Source of the DNA: Circinella umbellata
Lineage: Eukaryota; Mucoromycota; Mucoromycetes; Mucorales; Lichtheimiaceae
Length of the DNA: 64,000 nucleotides
Direction: 5' to 3'
Assembly (NCBI GenBank): GCA_025093555.1
Contig: JAIWNF010000001.1
Span: 992,001-1,056,000 of the forward strand
In this document: in pieces, positions 22,627 to 34,412 of the stretch
How the letters are laid out: the number at the start of each line of letters is the position of its first letter
How positions within the stretch are numbered: the first letter of the stretch is position 1
Notes under the pieces: model-generated
What the model saw: the letters and a program-made list of their open reading frames with translations, nothing else
Told to the model about the DNA's origin: nothing
The model's database searches: none
Position numbers and translations under genes: made by a program

Positions 22627-23208
22627 CAAGCTATATCCAGATTATCTAAAAAAAATTCGTGGTATGTCATTATGATTTTAGACAAGATAATTTTTATATA
22701 GATGCATATATAATAGGATTGACAAAATAACTGTGTTTTTTTTAACATTAAAATAGGTAAAATAAAAAAAAAGGACTAGATAAGAAAGGGTGGAAGTACA
22801 TACAACATGTACAGTTTTTTTATTTGAATAAACAATTACTTCTGCATTCTCATAATAAAAACTAAAAAGGCACTGACGTTTTTTGTCAATAATTTTTAGA
22901 TACTTGGAGATTATTAGACAAAAAACCCACTTACCTACAATAAATTGTTAATAATATATGTATCTTACGCTTACCAACCTAAAAGTAGATTTATACCTTT
23001 TTTGAATAAGTAGTAAATTAGATAATTATCCGTGTACTCGGGATTTTATTTGCCATTAATAACTAACACAAATGTGTTACGCATAAGCTATGTGTAACGT
23101 TGCATACAAATGAACGGAACTGATCTGTTCCGTTTTCTTCATCTAAATGTACGTATATAGTCTGGATATTATATATCATTTTTTTTTTATTTTAATCTTT
23201 GGAACAAA

Positions 23209-23231
23209 TATATATATATATATATATATAT
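23209..23231. repeat. (TA)n microsatellite
   Basis: Uninterrupted TA dinucleotides are read directly. It lies in the intergenic DNA downstream of the homeodomain gene. Confidence 0.9.
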
Positions 23232-23608
23232 GAGTGAACCTAAATTCTATGATTATAAGGAGGTGATAAAAAGAAAGAAATTAAATTATAAAACAAAACT
23301 ATGGATTGTGATCTATAGATGTGCAGTTATGTGTGATTTGATAATGTATAAATTTTAGGGGAGGAGGGTTTTTTTTTATCTTAAGGAGTTTGCTATTCTA
23401 TCATAAATAACCCCTCCCCCCTCCTTTTTTTTTTCTTTTTTGTCACGTTCTTACATAGTACCTTTTTTTTTCGTTCACCACATAATATATTCTTTACGTT
23501 TGTTTTTAGAGTCGAACTTTGGAATTATAAATAAGAATAACATTATTCAGTGCGAAACCAATTAAATGTAATAAAAGTCATAATGGTGATATCAAGACAC
23601 GCACGCAC

Positions 23609-23632
23609 ATATATATATATATATATATATAT
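23609..23632. repeat. (AT)n microsatellite
   Basis: Uninterrupted AT dinucleotides, preceded by a short CA/CG alternation (acacgcacgcac). Confidence 0.9.
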
Positions 23633-24515
23633 CTAAGATGTAATACTCATAGATAACTGCAGGAAGGGTTGATTTGTTTTATATATACTTAAAAAAATGA
23701 TATAAAGATACATGAATAGTACAGTTTACACATAAAGTAAAACAGTTATATAGCTTTCTTGCGTTGCTATGCAACACACACTATTATCCAGAAGTTACCT
23801 AGGTGACATTTATATATATATATATATCAATTGTTTTGATGATGCTTTTTTTTTTTTGCCATTTTGTTAATGAGCTTTATAGAGCGAAAAGAAAAACAGA
23901 AGAACTCCTTAAAGTTTCTATTTTTTATTTTTATTTTTAATACCTCTTGGTCTTTTCTCTCGGGTTAAGTTGCATTACATTCCATAATGAACTACCTTTG
24001 TTCTCAAAATCATAAAGAAAAAAAAAACAAAATATATGTGTACACTTATATAATTCGCACCCAAAAGAGTTTTTTTTTTTATTCATTTTATTTTTTCAGT
24101 TTTATCAAGTCCAATCAAGATTTCTTTTCATGTATAATATTAGAAATCACATTAGAGTACAAAAGCGATTATCATTTTAAATAAAAAAAAAATAAATAAG
24201 AAAATATAATTCTATAACGACTCGTAATTTTTTTCCCTCATCATGATGTATTTTATGTATATTGTTTTTGTAAAGTATAAAAAAAAATTGTTTGTCATGC
24301 CAATGTTAGTTTAGATGACATACAAGATTGACCAAAACAAAAAAGCGATAATTTAACCCAGGTTCCTCACGATAAAAAAAAAATTGTTTATAAAAAAAGG
24401 GATTTGATTGTGCAGCTCATTTGCTTTTTTTTTTATACTTTTTTGTTATACTTAAAAAAAATAATTTTACAAAAGAATTGAAAGAAAAAAGATATTTCAA
24501 CAAAACCGGTCCGTC

Positions 24516-26045
24516 ATGACCGCAGTACTTTTTACTTCTTCTTCTTCTCCTTCTCCTACTTCTTTAAATCCAATAACATCAGCACTTAGTCATAAAAACG
24601 ACAACAACAACAACAATAATAATAATAGCGATAGTATTTACAAACAAAGTAAAAATTATAACGACGACTCTTATAATAACAACAATAATAATAATCATAA
24701 AAACAGCGTCAACAACAACAACGATAGAAAAAAAATAAAAGATGGTAGCATCAAACTAGATATAATCGTTGACCATTATAATCAACAAGATGAACTTTTA
24801 AGTATGCTAACAACAACCATGCTCAATCATGACCCATATCAAAAGCAACAACAACTTATTAATTGTAATAGAAAAAAAATGGTCACTTTTCGCGAACGAG
24901 TTAGTTTTGATCGAGCCCCTTCCTATTATAGTGAAGAAACACCTATTAATCCTTGGGAAAGTACATTTAATAGCAAACGACATTTATTTCAACAATTAAG
25001 CTCCTTTTTCTTTATTTTATTCATCACTGTTGGAATTCCTTTAGCATTATTTTTTACTACAAGAAATCATATTGAAGCTATCTATTCTTTATTGATATGT
25101 GCCTTCTTACCTTTATTATATATGATCTATGTTTTAATTCTGTATCACAAGTTGGATATATTTAGCTTTCTATTGGTTTTGACATATATTATATCTGGTG
25201 TAGTTTCGTTAGCAACAGGTACATATTTAAAATATATTTTTATATGTTATAGTTAAAGAGGCGAGTGGTTATAGAAAAAAGAAAGAATTTAGTTTTTTTT
25301 TCATGCTATATATGCAAAAGAGAAAAAAAAAAGAGTTATTTCGGAAAAGAAAAAGGGAATATTATTATCGTACGTACATAATAATTATAGAAGAAGCTAA
25401 CAAATTATTTATATATTCAAAATGCATGCATGAAAACAAATAAACAAATAAATAATAATTTCTTTTTTTATATTAGGTGATACAACAATAACACTTTTAC
25501 GAGATTCAGCAGTGACAGCTGTCGTTGCTTTATTATTTTATGCCACCATGCTACCTATTGAAAACAAGTGGTTAAAAATAAGACCTTTAACATTTATACT
25601 CAGTACCGAAATGTTAATTGATGCAAAGGCAACATATCATTGGATTAATCCAAAAGGAATACGTCAAGAAATGTCAGTGGTGGATTGGGTATGGTCCATG
25701 CGGAAGATTCGTATCTATCATTATTGTTTGACCTGCGGCTGGGCAACTTTTTTAATGGCAGATTATGTTGTTCGAGTCATTATGGTAATAGCAACTGATA
25801 TTTCAGTACATTACATTTATCTTTCCGGGAGTATTATTGTGATCATAGAATTGATTATCATGAGTGTTGTGGGTGTTATTGTTGCGGTGATGACACGAAA
25901 AGTAACACGAGAATGGGTACAAGACAATGATTATTCGGAAAAGTATGGCTGGAAAATGGAACAATTACGATCTTTTCAATATCAACACCATGAAGAAGAC
26001 CATGAAGATGAAGATGAGGAGATTGAAGAAGTGCGGGATCGATGA
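24516..26045 (+). CDS. Multi-TM membrane protein, possibly VC0807-like, 2 exons
   Basis: Exon 1 24516-25218 and exon 2 25477-26045 (donor gtacat, acceptor tattag) give 423 residues. The first ~150 residues are low-complexity Asn/Ser/Lys, with long Asn runs, then a Lys/Arg-rich stretch (KKMVTFRERVSFDRAP). About six hydrophobic segments follow: two before the intron junction near residues 165-230, then RDSAVTAVVALLFYATMLP and RPLTFILSTEM, then a pair after WMPKGI-type loop sequence, ending with a strongly acidic tail (EEDHEDEDEEIEEVRD). The block 'RD..VTA..ALLF..ML...RPLTF' resembles VC0807-type membrane proteins found in bacteria and fungi. That match is from memory and tentative. Substrate and role are unknown. 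Confidence 0.68.
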
Positions 26046-26572
26046 AAAAAAATGTATAATTTTCCCCTTAAAATGCCCGACCAATGTTGTAATGTTTCTC
26101 TTTCTCTCACTCTTTTTTTTCTATTATAACTCTTACCACCATTTTAATATCTTACTTTATTTTTCGTAATTAAATATAATATATGTATACATCTATTATA
26201 TATACATTTACACACATCTATGTTATTTTTTTCAGTAAAATTCTGTATATAGTCAATCAATTTAATAATACTATTACTATTATTCTATAATAACATTTTA
26301 ACACAACCGCGTATACTTTGACCTAATCTCTTAAAGAAACAGGTGTCGGATAGCAACCATTTATTTCAATTTGTTACAAAAAGTTAAAAAACCTAATAAC
26401 AATGTCAGAAGCATTATGTTGTGCAACATGGAATTCTATTTTCAGAAAACCATCCTCGTGGCTCGGGAACCATTTTTACTAACTACACGGCACACACGCA
26501 CACAAACGCGTTCTTTTCTTCTTATCCTTTTCGTACACCCAGTTTTTTTTTTAACAAACAACAAAAAAAAAA
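26046..26572. other. Intergenic between two plus-strand membrane-protein genes
   Basis: The 3' flank of the 24.5-kb gene and the promoter of the Rrt8-like gene. AT-rich DNA changes to a less AT-biased stretch (26330-26560) containing CA-rich sequence (cacacacgcacacaaacgcg, about 26488-26508) and a C/T-rich leader before the ATG at 26573. No gene is seen. Confidence 0.45.
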
Positions 26573-27517
26573 ATGTCATTTACAATTACACCAGGAAAAA
26601 AACAAAAACCGCTTCCAGCAGCATTCTACCCATTACGCGGTTTCTTACATTTAGCACATAATTACAAAACTTTGGGTGGACCCATTTTGTCTTCTGCCAT
26701 CAAAGCCAGTGTACTTAGTTTATTAGCTGTGGTGCCTTTGGTTAAATATGGGTTTGGACCTCAATCTCAACTTTTATCCAAACTTTACTTTGAACTACGG
26801 CCCCAAGATCAAGCCAAATGGTTTGTAGGTATAGGTACAGCTGCCACAGCGAGTATATTGACAATAATGGAATCGTTTGCTATTATGGGAAAACTAAATG
26901 ATCATTTTGTGGGTTCTGTTCGAGACCGATTTTTTGATGCGATTCTTGCTGAACATAATGCTTTACCTACTCCCAATAAAAATAAGAAGAATAAAACAAC
27001 AAATCAGAGTCCTGAACAACTTGTGGAATCATTAAATGTGACAACCGAAAAAATGAAAAAAGAGATGACTGTCAAGGATTTGGATGAAGCTAAAATCAAA
27101 GCATACAGATTTTTATCACCTATTAATATCATGACAATGTATGCTCAATCTGAAGATTCATGGAAGTTATTTATTTTAAAACCATTATTATTTTTGATCA
27201 CTTTACCATTAAATTTAATTCCTGTGGTTGGCCCTGTTGCATTTATTGGTATACAAGGATTATCAAAAGGCGGAGAAACACACAAGAGATATTTTGATTT
27301 AAATGAATGGTCTGTGGTTCGAAGACAACGACAAATTGAACAAGGTTTTTATCAATATCATCAATTTGGTGTCGTGGCAACCATATTAGAAATGATTCCA
27401 TTTGCTGGATTTGTATTTTCTTATACAAATCATATTGGTGCTGCCATGTGGGTAATGGATTTAAAAGAATCAAATAATTTGGAAGGTCGTCAATTTTATG
27501 ATATTTTTAAGAAATAA
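26573..27517 (+). CDS. EI24/Rrt8-Lds family-like membrane protein
   Basis: A single-exon protein of 314 residues with several hydrophobic segments: IKASVLSLLAVVPLVKYGFG (about 43-62), WFVGIGTAATASILTIM (about 82-98), the long ILKPLLFLITLPLNLIPVVG (about 201-220) and ATILEMIPFAGFVFSYTNH (about 270-288). The layout 'FYPLRGFLH...' near the N-terminus, a PVVGPV hairpin, then HKRYFDLNEW is that of fungal EI24-domain proteins such as Rrt8 and Lds1/Lds2, which sit on lipid droplets or the ER and act in spore-wall assembly in yeast. A hydrophilic Lys/Asn-rich loop (NKNKKNKTTNQ) lies around residue 140. It ends DIFKK. The start is supported by an A-rich leader and codon content. Family placement is fairly likely; the function in this organism is inference. 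Confidence 0.72.
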   Translation: MSFTITPGKKQKPLPAAFYPLRGFLHLAHNYKTLGGPILSSAIKASVLSLLAVVPLVKYGFGPQSQLLSKLYFELRPQDQAKWFVGIGTAATASILTIMESFAIMGKLNDHFVGSVRDRFFDAILAEHNALPTPNKNKKNKTTNQSPEQLVESLNVTTEKMKKEMTVKDLDEAKIKAYRFLSPINIMTMYAQSEDSWKLFILKPLLFLITLPLNLIPVVGPVAFIGIQGLSKGGETHKRYFDLNEWSVVRRQRQIEQGFYQYHQFGVVATILEMIPFAGFVFSYTNHIGAAMWVMDLKESNNLEGRQFYDIFKK

Positions 27518-27841
27518 ATAATATTTAATAATGATAGTAATAATGTACAATAAACAAACAAAAAAAAAGATTATGTTTTTCTTTTTTGCTTTTCTTTTTT
27601 TTACAAGTAAGTAGGAATTGTGGATGGGTGGAAAAAGAGGATGGGTGGAGAAAAGAGGATGGGTGGAGAAAAGAAGTAGGTAGTTGGGATAATAATATAT
27701 TATATGAATAATGATAAAAGAAATAGGTTATAGGATAAATATATAATGTTATGTCATTGAGTGTTGTTGGTTAAAAATTATGTGTGAAGAAAAATACAAA
27801 GAACAAAAAGAGAGATTACATTCTATTTGAATATTTTTTTT
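27518..27841. other. Convergent intergenic with GGATGGGTGGAGAAAAG tandem
   Basis: Tail-to-tail space between the Rrt8-like and NDUFA4-like genes. It includes a short imperfect purine-rich tandem, about three copies of a gga-tgggtgg-a-gaaaa-ga motif at 27622-27675. No gene is seen. Confidence 0.55.
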
Positions 27842-28171
27842 TTACCATTTGGTACGTTCCCATCTTCCATCATACTTTTGATTTAAGGCATAAAGTTTAA
27901 CTTGTTCACCTTCTTTAATATCTTGCCATGGATGAGGATTATTTTTGTGATCCCTAAATTTTAATATAATAATTAATATCTTACGAAAACTATTCATGCT
28001 TTAATATTAATAAAATAGAAGAACTTTTTTTTTTTACCATGCCACATCAGGAGCTCTTGCTTGACGTAAACCAATATAACCAGCACCAGTCAAAGCACCA
28101 CCGACAATGACAATAAGAGGAATAATTTCAGGCTTCTTGGAGTTCTTGATGAAATTTGCTACACCGAACAT
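27842..28171 (-). CDS. NDUFA4/MLRQ-type respiratory chain subunit (B12D family), 2 exons
   Basis: A mitochondrial inner-membrane subunit of the MLRQ/B12D family, whose animal member NDUFA4 was first assigned to complex I and later to cytochrome c oxidase. Exons 28038-28171 and 27842-27953 splice to 81 residues, the same length as animal NDUFA4. The sequence shows a short basic N-terminus (MFGVANFIKNSKKPE), one membrane helix (IIPLIVIVGGALTGAGYIGL, about residues 16-35) and the family signature APDVAWDHKNNPHPW followed by KLYALNQKYDG. It was missed by plain ORF calling because each exon is short. It converges with the Rrt8-like gene. Identity is strong from the block order, helix position and length. 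Confidence 0.92.
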
Positions 28172-31100
28172 TTTTTTGTTTATTGTTTGTTTGTTATGAA
28201 AATAAGTTGAATAATGATAATAATAATTCTTTTTTTGAGCTATTCCGTTTGGCTTTATATATATATCATATCATTTTTTTTTGGGCATTAGTGATAACAT
28301 AAAATATTGAGAGGTGGTGTGATCTTTTCGTAAATCGAACGATTTTTTTTTTCATTCACCTACGTAAAAGAAAAAAATTATTTCATGGCATGATATTTTT
28401 TTTTAGAATTTCTCTTTCAATGATTTTGATTGGTTAAATTAAAGATCTGTTGATTTTTCATTTCATAGTCTGTGTGGATCAAATGGAGTTTTTATTTATC
28501 TAAATCCGTTCACAACTGCAAGTTTATTTAGATTAAAGTTGATTTTAACCCACTGACTCATGGTTTTTTCATAGTGAAGCAGTAAAAAAACTTGTTATTA
28601 TTCCGAGTCTAGGCGCTTTCAGGTGTAGTTTTTTTCTTTTTTCCCGATATCACTCATTTCTGAAACTTGGATACCCTCCTCGTTCGTTCATTGTCTCATT
28701 GTACAAAAAGAGTTTTACATTTTTCCACTTTCCGCCTTTCATCATCGTTGCTATGTTACATGAAGAAAAGAAACGAATGATATTTGTCATCAATCAGAGT
28801 GTAGCTTTTACTAAATATGTTTTCTGGAAAAATCTTCTGTATAATAAAATATTTATTATAATAAATTTGCGAATTGTTTTTGTTCGATGATCGTTACGTA
28901 TATTAATATATTGACTTTTTTTTTGTAAAGCACATGTAGTGAGCTCTGTATAATCTATACCATAAGACGGCGCATGTGGCATAAATATGTAGAAAGCGTG
29001 TGTGTGTGTAGGTGTGACGACAATTTAAATGACTTTATTCTCTGTGCACAGTGAGTACGTATGGGTAGGAAGTTAATAAAAAAAAACTGATTGCTTATAA
29101 GAAAAATCAGAAACACTCTCAGTACTTTGAATACAATAAAGTTATTTTTGGTTTCCAATAATTCTTGGAGTAAAAAGCATCACATTAGGTAGTCTATAAT
29201 TGAGGTTTTAATTAAAAGTAAGAAGACAGAAAAGCGAATTCTTTACATTATTGCGAAACAACTGGATATACGTGTTACTAAATCTGCCTTCGAGATTATT
29301 GATAGCTGATAGTAACCTTGGAAATAATCATAATACGCATGCTTATCGAATGGGACGAATAAATTTGAGAAAAAGAAACAGATTTTTGCGATGTTAAATA
29401 TAGCCGACCAAAAAAAAATGACATAAACCAGCTACGCAAGACCATGAAACTCCCAACCTGTTTACTGTTATCTTGTTTCTGTATAAGATATCATGCTTTC
29501 TCTTTTTAAAGGTAGCTTTCTTTGTGGAACCTTTACAAACAATTACCTACACCATATACATGCATGCCTTCTTGGTATAATCTTATATTATAAAAGTCCT
29601 AGTACTATTTATGCTTTATCTATTGTTAGACCCATCATTTTATATATAATACAGTTGGTGTGTTGTACAAAAAAATAAGAGATTGGAGGATATAATTATT
29701 AATTGATAATAATAGTAAAAAGTCAAATTTGATCTTTTAGTATATTCATGTTATTTATAGTAACTTCTGAGAAGTAGTTATTTAATACATTTTCTGTTTC
29801 TACCGTTCCTATTGTGGATAGGGTTCCAATTAATATTAAGGATTTATTTCAGATAAAAAAAAAAGAATCCAATGATTCGAATGGATGGTTTTCAAGATTC
29901 AAGAGACTGGGTAGATTATATCAGTTACCTTGATTCAAATAATTCAGCTTATTCATCTTTCGAAAAATGCACTGGATATATACCAGCTGCGCTTAATTTC
30001 ATCCTCATCCTTTGATCATTCATGAAAATTCATTTTTTAAGGATGTAATTGGGCGCAGCTGGTATATACCCAGAAGGTTATTCATTTATTTATTTTTTGG
30101 TTATAGTTTAGCATGTTTTATTGAATGTTCTATTATTCTGCTATTTAATAACATAGTTGTATGGCTTCTGAGGCCACTAGAATAATTTTCTGGAAATATT
30201 CTCTGGATCTAATTCCAGGATCAAAGGATGAGATTCAAGGATTGACTCTTGAAAGTATTTAAATATCTGATCATCCATTGATTATCACTGAAAAATAATT
30301 TTTTGAGGATGGAATTTGGCACAGTGATTCAGCACTTGAAAGAATTGATTCAGATTTAATTGATAATTAGAGTGATTTATCTTGACATAATATACGTAGT
30401 AGTAGTGGGTGTTTTAAATATGCCGTGCTATATTACCTTGGTGACAGGCTCTCGTCAAAATGATACAACAGCAAAAGTAATAGGAATATATCACTATGTA
30501 GCTAAATAGACGACAAATTAATACTGGTGCAGTTTAATCATTCATGGAAAGCGGAAAATGAGATTATGCAAAAGATGTACTACCTTTTAAGCTTCAATTG
30601 GAAAAAGTCAACCCGCCGTTAAAGTTATTACATGGACATAAATCAGCTACGGATGGAAGAATTTACTGTATAAGTCAAGAAACACAGTGATATATGGAGT
30701 GCACATACTGTATCTTATAGTAAAAGGTTCAAGCTAAAAACGTCCAATTTTGTTAATGTAAATAACATTATCTCTTCCTACCAAAGAAATAATAAAAATC
30801 TAAAATCCTACTAAACGTCACTCACAGTTTTTATATCTTTTTATTCTTGCAATAGTAAAATCACTAGTGTTTTGTACTTTGAATGAAAGAAGAGAGCAAA
30901 ATACTATTATTTGTAGTAATGTATATATCAATGGATAATGTTTGTTGCTGTTGTCATCATAGCAACTTCTACCTTGTCTCGAATCGACATTTTGTTTTGG
31001 ACACCATGGTTTAGTAGTATTAAGTTTGATGGTATATGTTCCTTATCCCTTGATCGAACAAACAAATATCCAAGACAAACTCAAATATAATAAAAGAAAG

Positions 31101-31326
31101 AAAGAAGGAAGAGTTATATAAAGGTAAAAAAAAAGCCAGGGAACGATAAAGTATTTAGTAAAGATTATTGTCCTGCTTCTAATGACTACAAAGCAGATTG
31201 TCTCGAGAATTTGTGTACCATCACCTTATCTCTTGAACATGCTGACTTTGTTCACGCTTCGTTGATTTCGGAATTTTATATTTCCTTATATTTTTCGGTT
31301 CTTGAAAAATATAGCATGACTACGAA
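28172..31326. other. Left part of gene-poor island
   Basis: Downstream of 28172 there is first the NDUFA4-like promoter, then about 3 kb without an intact gene. Base composition is more even than in the flanks and homopolymers are fewer, as in old repeat-derived DNA. A hairpin element sits at 29977-30068, and a related decayed sequence at about 30190-30340. An open frame without an ATG runs from about 31130 to 31363 (FSKDYCPASNDYKADCLENL and onward) and may be the 5' end of the decayed repeat described next. Other frames are short. Confidence 0.5.
29977..30068. repeat. Hairpin/inverted-repeat element
   Basis: A perfect 16-bp inverted repeat, tatataccagctgcgc (29977-29992) and its complement gcgcagctggtatata (30053-30068). 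The inner continuation also pairs imperfectly (ttaatttcatcc with ggatgtaattgg), so the stem may extend to about 28 bp around a loop of about 36 bases. It looks like a miniature inverted-repeat element or the end of a foldback transposon. A diverged relative may lie at 30190-30340, where catcctttgatc and ggatggaatttggcacagtg recur in altered order. No target duplication could be fixed. Confidence 0.75.
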
Positions 31327-32296
31327 CGCGTTATTCATGTTGCTAGGTACGCAAACTACATGAGTGAAGAAAGTATTCTTACTTTATTCTTTTTATATTT
31401 TCTGCGAAATACCACAAGTTTTCTCCACCAACTTTAATAACTGCAGCTATGTCAAAAACACCAAAATCCAAATGCAAACAGTGTTCAAAGCCAATCCATT
31501 CCACAAAGAATAAAATCTGGGTTTGTGTATGGTGTATTTCACTTCTTATAACTGCCAGGGTTTTACCCTAACTTTAAAGAGCTTCAGAGACATACAAACT
31601 AGATATTTTGATTTTTTAATTGATAACATATATTTCTATGTATATTTAAAACATTTATTATGGATTAGCTTCCCACAAAAAAGAGTTGTGATGAAGCTGA
31701 AGGTTGTCAAAGTTGATTGGTGAAGCTCAAATTTAGCAGAGAGAGGAGAAAATTGAAACAATTGGTTAATGTGTCTCCGCTATGTTATACGAACATTTCT
31801 AAGTAGAAACATACAATTCCAATATGCAGCTACAATTACTGTGTGGGTTAGTATATCTATTTAACAAAGGTAAAATGATCAATTGGGGCATATATATCTA
31901 ATATACTGAAAATGTCAAAAAACGAAAAAGAGGCATTATAATTGTAACAGCAGATAGCATTATATCTGCTATTTTAAAAGTGTACATAAAAATTCATACA
32001 GTTATGAAAAGAAATGGAAAATTAAGTGACATGTAGATACAAAGATAAAAATAATTGTTGTATATGTATGTAAAACATATGCTGCATAGTAGCCTTATAG
32101 CCTGATCTCTGGAAACAGAAAATGGCTCTTTGTAAAACTGCAGAAGATGCAATTCATATCTTTAAACTCTCACAAAAATACTACTGCAAATGCAACTGGA
32201 TTAAAAGATACTACTGAAGCAGCAAAACAAATAGTACAAGTTAACAGTGCTTATTTATTTCAAGCTTTTAGATAATACTTGGCTGGTTTTTTTTTA

Positions 32297-32573
32297 GACT
32301 TTCCCCTGTCAGTTAAATCCAACTGTACTTCAATGCTTTTTTTAAAAGAGGATTTGTAGTTTTTTGAAATGCATATTTACAAAGCATTGCAATCAATGAA
32401 GCAGCTCTAGGAAATATAGTTCATATCACCATATTAGCATCACTGATGATAGATTTTTTCCATACTTTCATTATACTTTAAACATAATATTTACTATAGA
32501 TAGTAGGGGTGTTCTAAATGACATAATTGAAACAATTTCTCAACTTTGGCAGTATAAGTAAAATACACTATAG
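32297..32573. repeat. Dispersed direct repeat, copy A
   Basis: About 280 bases recur in the same orientation at 39514-39802 with substitutions and small indels. Conserved stretches include tttccccT..TGTCA.TTAAA, atagttcata, ccatattagcatcactgat, gtgttctaaatgaca and ataagt.aaatacac. It has no coding content. It lies inside decayed copy 1 as part of sequence that is absent from copy 2, so it was probably inserted there or lost there. Confidence 0.85.
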
Positions 32574-32952
32574 ATTGTAGAAAAAGTCCACTAGAAAAAC
32601 AATAAGCCTTCAGTTTTGAAGAAGGCTCTGAACAAGCTTTAGGGCCAAATGGATAGACTTTAAGTCAGAGGAAAAGATCCCATCACTATGCACAATCTGT
32701 AGATTACCAACCATTCAGCTTGGAAATATTTGGTAGCGATAAGTGCATAAAGCTTTTGCAAACCTTTGCTTTGATGACAAATGAATCTACCTGGATCTTA
32801 GCTCTTTGGTAAATCTTCAAGGTAATGTCACATCAGGTATCTTCACGTGATATGGAAGAATTATCCACAAAAGCCAGTGGTGATGTCACTGCCAAACTGG
32901 AAATGACTGTACATGCATCTGCTGTTCTAAAACTCTTGCAAGACCTAGGGAG

Positions 32953-33220
32953 AATAAACATTAATTTAATGAAAATCAATTTGATTTTATGAATTTTATA
33001 AAATCTATAAAATCTATAAATGTCAAAATATCCAAAATATTTAAAATTTTATAAACTTTGATATTTTTTATTATTTTAATATTTCAATGCCAAGAAAAAT
33101 AAAAATATTTATATTTTTGATTTTAATCTCTTAGCATATAATTATTTTATTTTTATATAAAAATATTATAGAATTCTTAGATTCTATAAATTCTTTGTAA
33201 TCATTAAATTAATGTTTATT
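32953..33220. repeat. Perfect 20-bp terminal inverted repeat unit
   Basis: aataaacattaatttaatga at 32953-32972 is exactly complementary to tcattaaattaatgtttatt at 33201-33220. The intervening ~230 bases are AT-rich with smaller palindromes (ttttataaaatctataaa...). It forms the left portion of the larger element, and its end motif aga.taaac resembles that of the right-hand palindrome. Confidence 0.88.
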
Positions 33221-33281
33221 TCTCTTATAAATATAGGTGAAACTACTATATGTAATTTCCCTATTAATTCTATAAGAGTTA

Positions 33282-34015
33282 AGAGAGATAAACAATAACA
33301 ATAAATATTTTTATAAACTATAAACACTAGATTATCAAAACTAGTATGTTCATTTATAATTATTTAAATATTAAAGAAAAATAAAATCAACTAGATTTTC
33401 TTTTTCACACAATGACAACATAAACAGTTAAACAGTAATAAATTTAAACATTGACATGTTTTCCTATTTATTATTTAAATATTATCTATAAAAAACATTT
33501 AAAATCATAGATTTTTATGTTTTTTTGAAAAGAAATATATATGTATAATTAAACATACAAAATAATTAATTAATTATTATGTTTATTTATATATATTTGA
33601 TCTTCTAGATATTTCTTGAAATATCAAAAATTATCTTTTATTTATTTTAAAAATTTTTGATAATTATCATATATATAATAAAGTTAATTTGACTTAAAAA
33701 GATAAAAATAAGTATACTTTTATTCTTTTTTGATAGCTATTATGCTATCTGAATCTTATTTGAGATTTTAAAAACATAATTTGTGTTACAAATAGATGTT
33801 TTTTACAGATAATATTAAAATAATAAATAGGGAAACATGTCAATGTTTGGATTTATTATTGTTTATGTTGTCATTGTGTGAAAAAGAAAATCTAGTTGAT
33901 TTTATTTTTCTTTAATATTTAGATAATTATAAATGAACATATTAATTTTTGATAATCTAGTGATTATAAAAATTTTCTAGTTCATAAAAATATTATTGCT
34001 ACTATTTATCTCTCT
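33282..34015. repeat. Large inverted repeat, arms of about 220 bp
   Basis: The left arm (about 33282-33500) and right arm (about 33793-34015) are near-perfect reverse complements. Shared stretches include cactagattatcaaaa, gttcatttataattat, taaagaaaaataaaatcaac, tagattttctttttcacaca and acattgacatgtttt. The loop of about 290 bases contains its own smaller hairpins (gatatttcttgaaatatc). Few substitutions separate the arms, implying recent formation or gene conversion between them. Confidence 0.9.
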
Positions 34016-34412
34016 AGGACGATATCAAGAAATTGTGCTAGAACTACTAAACTATGATTTCTGGCTGAGATCAAAATTGGTTAGATTAATACCACTATTA
34101 TTCTGCTTCATAATAGCATCACTTTACTTATTATTACATATAAAGTGTACAGCCATCACTCTTCCATTGATATCCGTTCTGAGTCAACTGAATTCTCTGT
34201 TTCTGGCGAGTCCTCTAGGTACAAGAATCGCATGTCATGTACTACATATGAAAATTGGATGGTAGTGCTGAAAAACTAAAGCTTATTATTGGAACAAAGG
34301 CCATTAACCTTTTGATTGTTCTGCTGAAATATCAACTGAGCCAAAAATCAACATTGGACCAGGTGTACAGTTTAGTCATGTATCAATCCTAGATTCAAAC
34401 AGCAAAATCTAC

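Larger units (their letters stand above)
22627..24515. other. Intergenic, 1.9 kb, AT-rich with microsatellites and dyads
   Basis: No coding sequence is supported. The stretch carries three TA/AT microsatellites (about 23209-23231, 23609-23632, 23813-23827). A cluster of inverted repeats lies at 23064-23134, including a perfect 8-bp-arm dyad, aacggaac (23113-23120) / gttccgtt (23127-23134). Poly-T and poly-A tracts are frequent. Confidence 0.5.
32944..34022. mobile_element. TIR element inserted into the decayed repeat (about 1.08 kb, non-autonomous)
   Basis: The outer ends are complementary: left gacctagggagaataaac, right (as complement) gtcctagagagataaat. The minus-strand copy of the host repeat reads CTCTTGCAAGATCAAGAAATTG without interruption. 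Here the left flank ends ctcttgcaaga and the right flank resumes gatatcaagaaattg, so copy 2 is effectively the unoccupied site. Internally there are two further palindromic parts, 32953-33220 and 33282-34015. It is extremely AT-rich and has no transposase, so it would need to be mobilised in trans, like a MITE or foldback element. The direct duplication at the target is blurred (perhaps aaga/acga). Confidence 0.78.
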
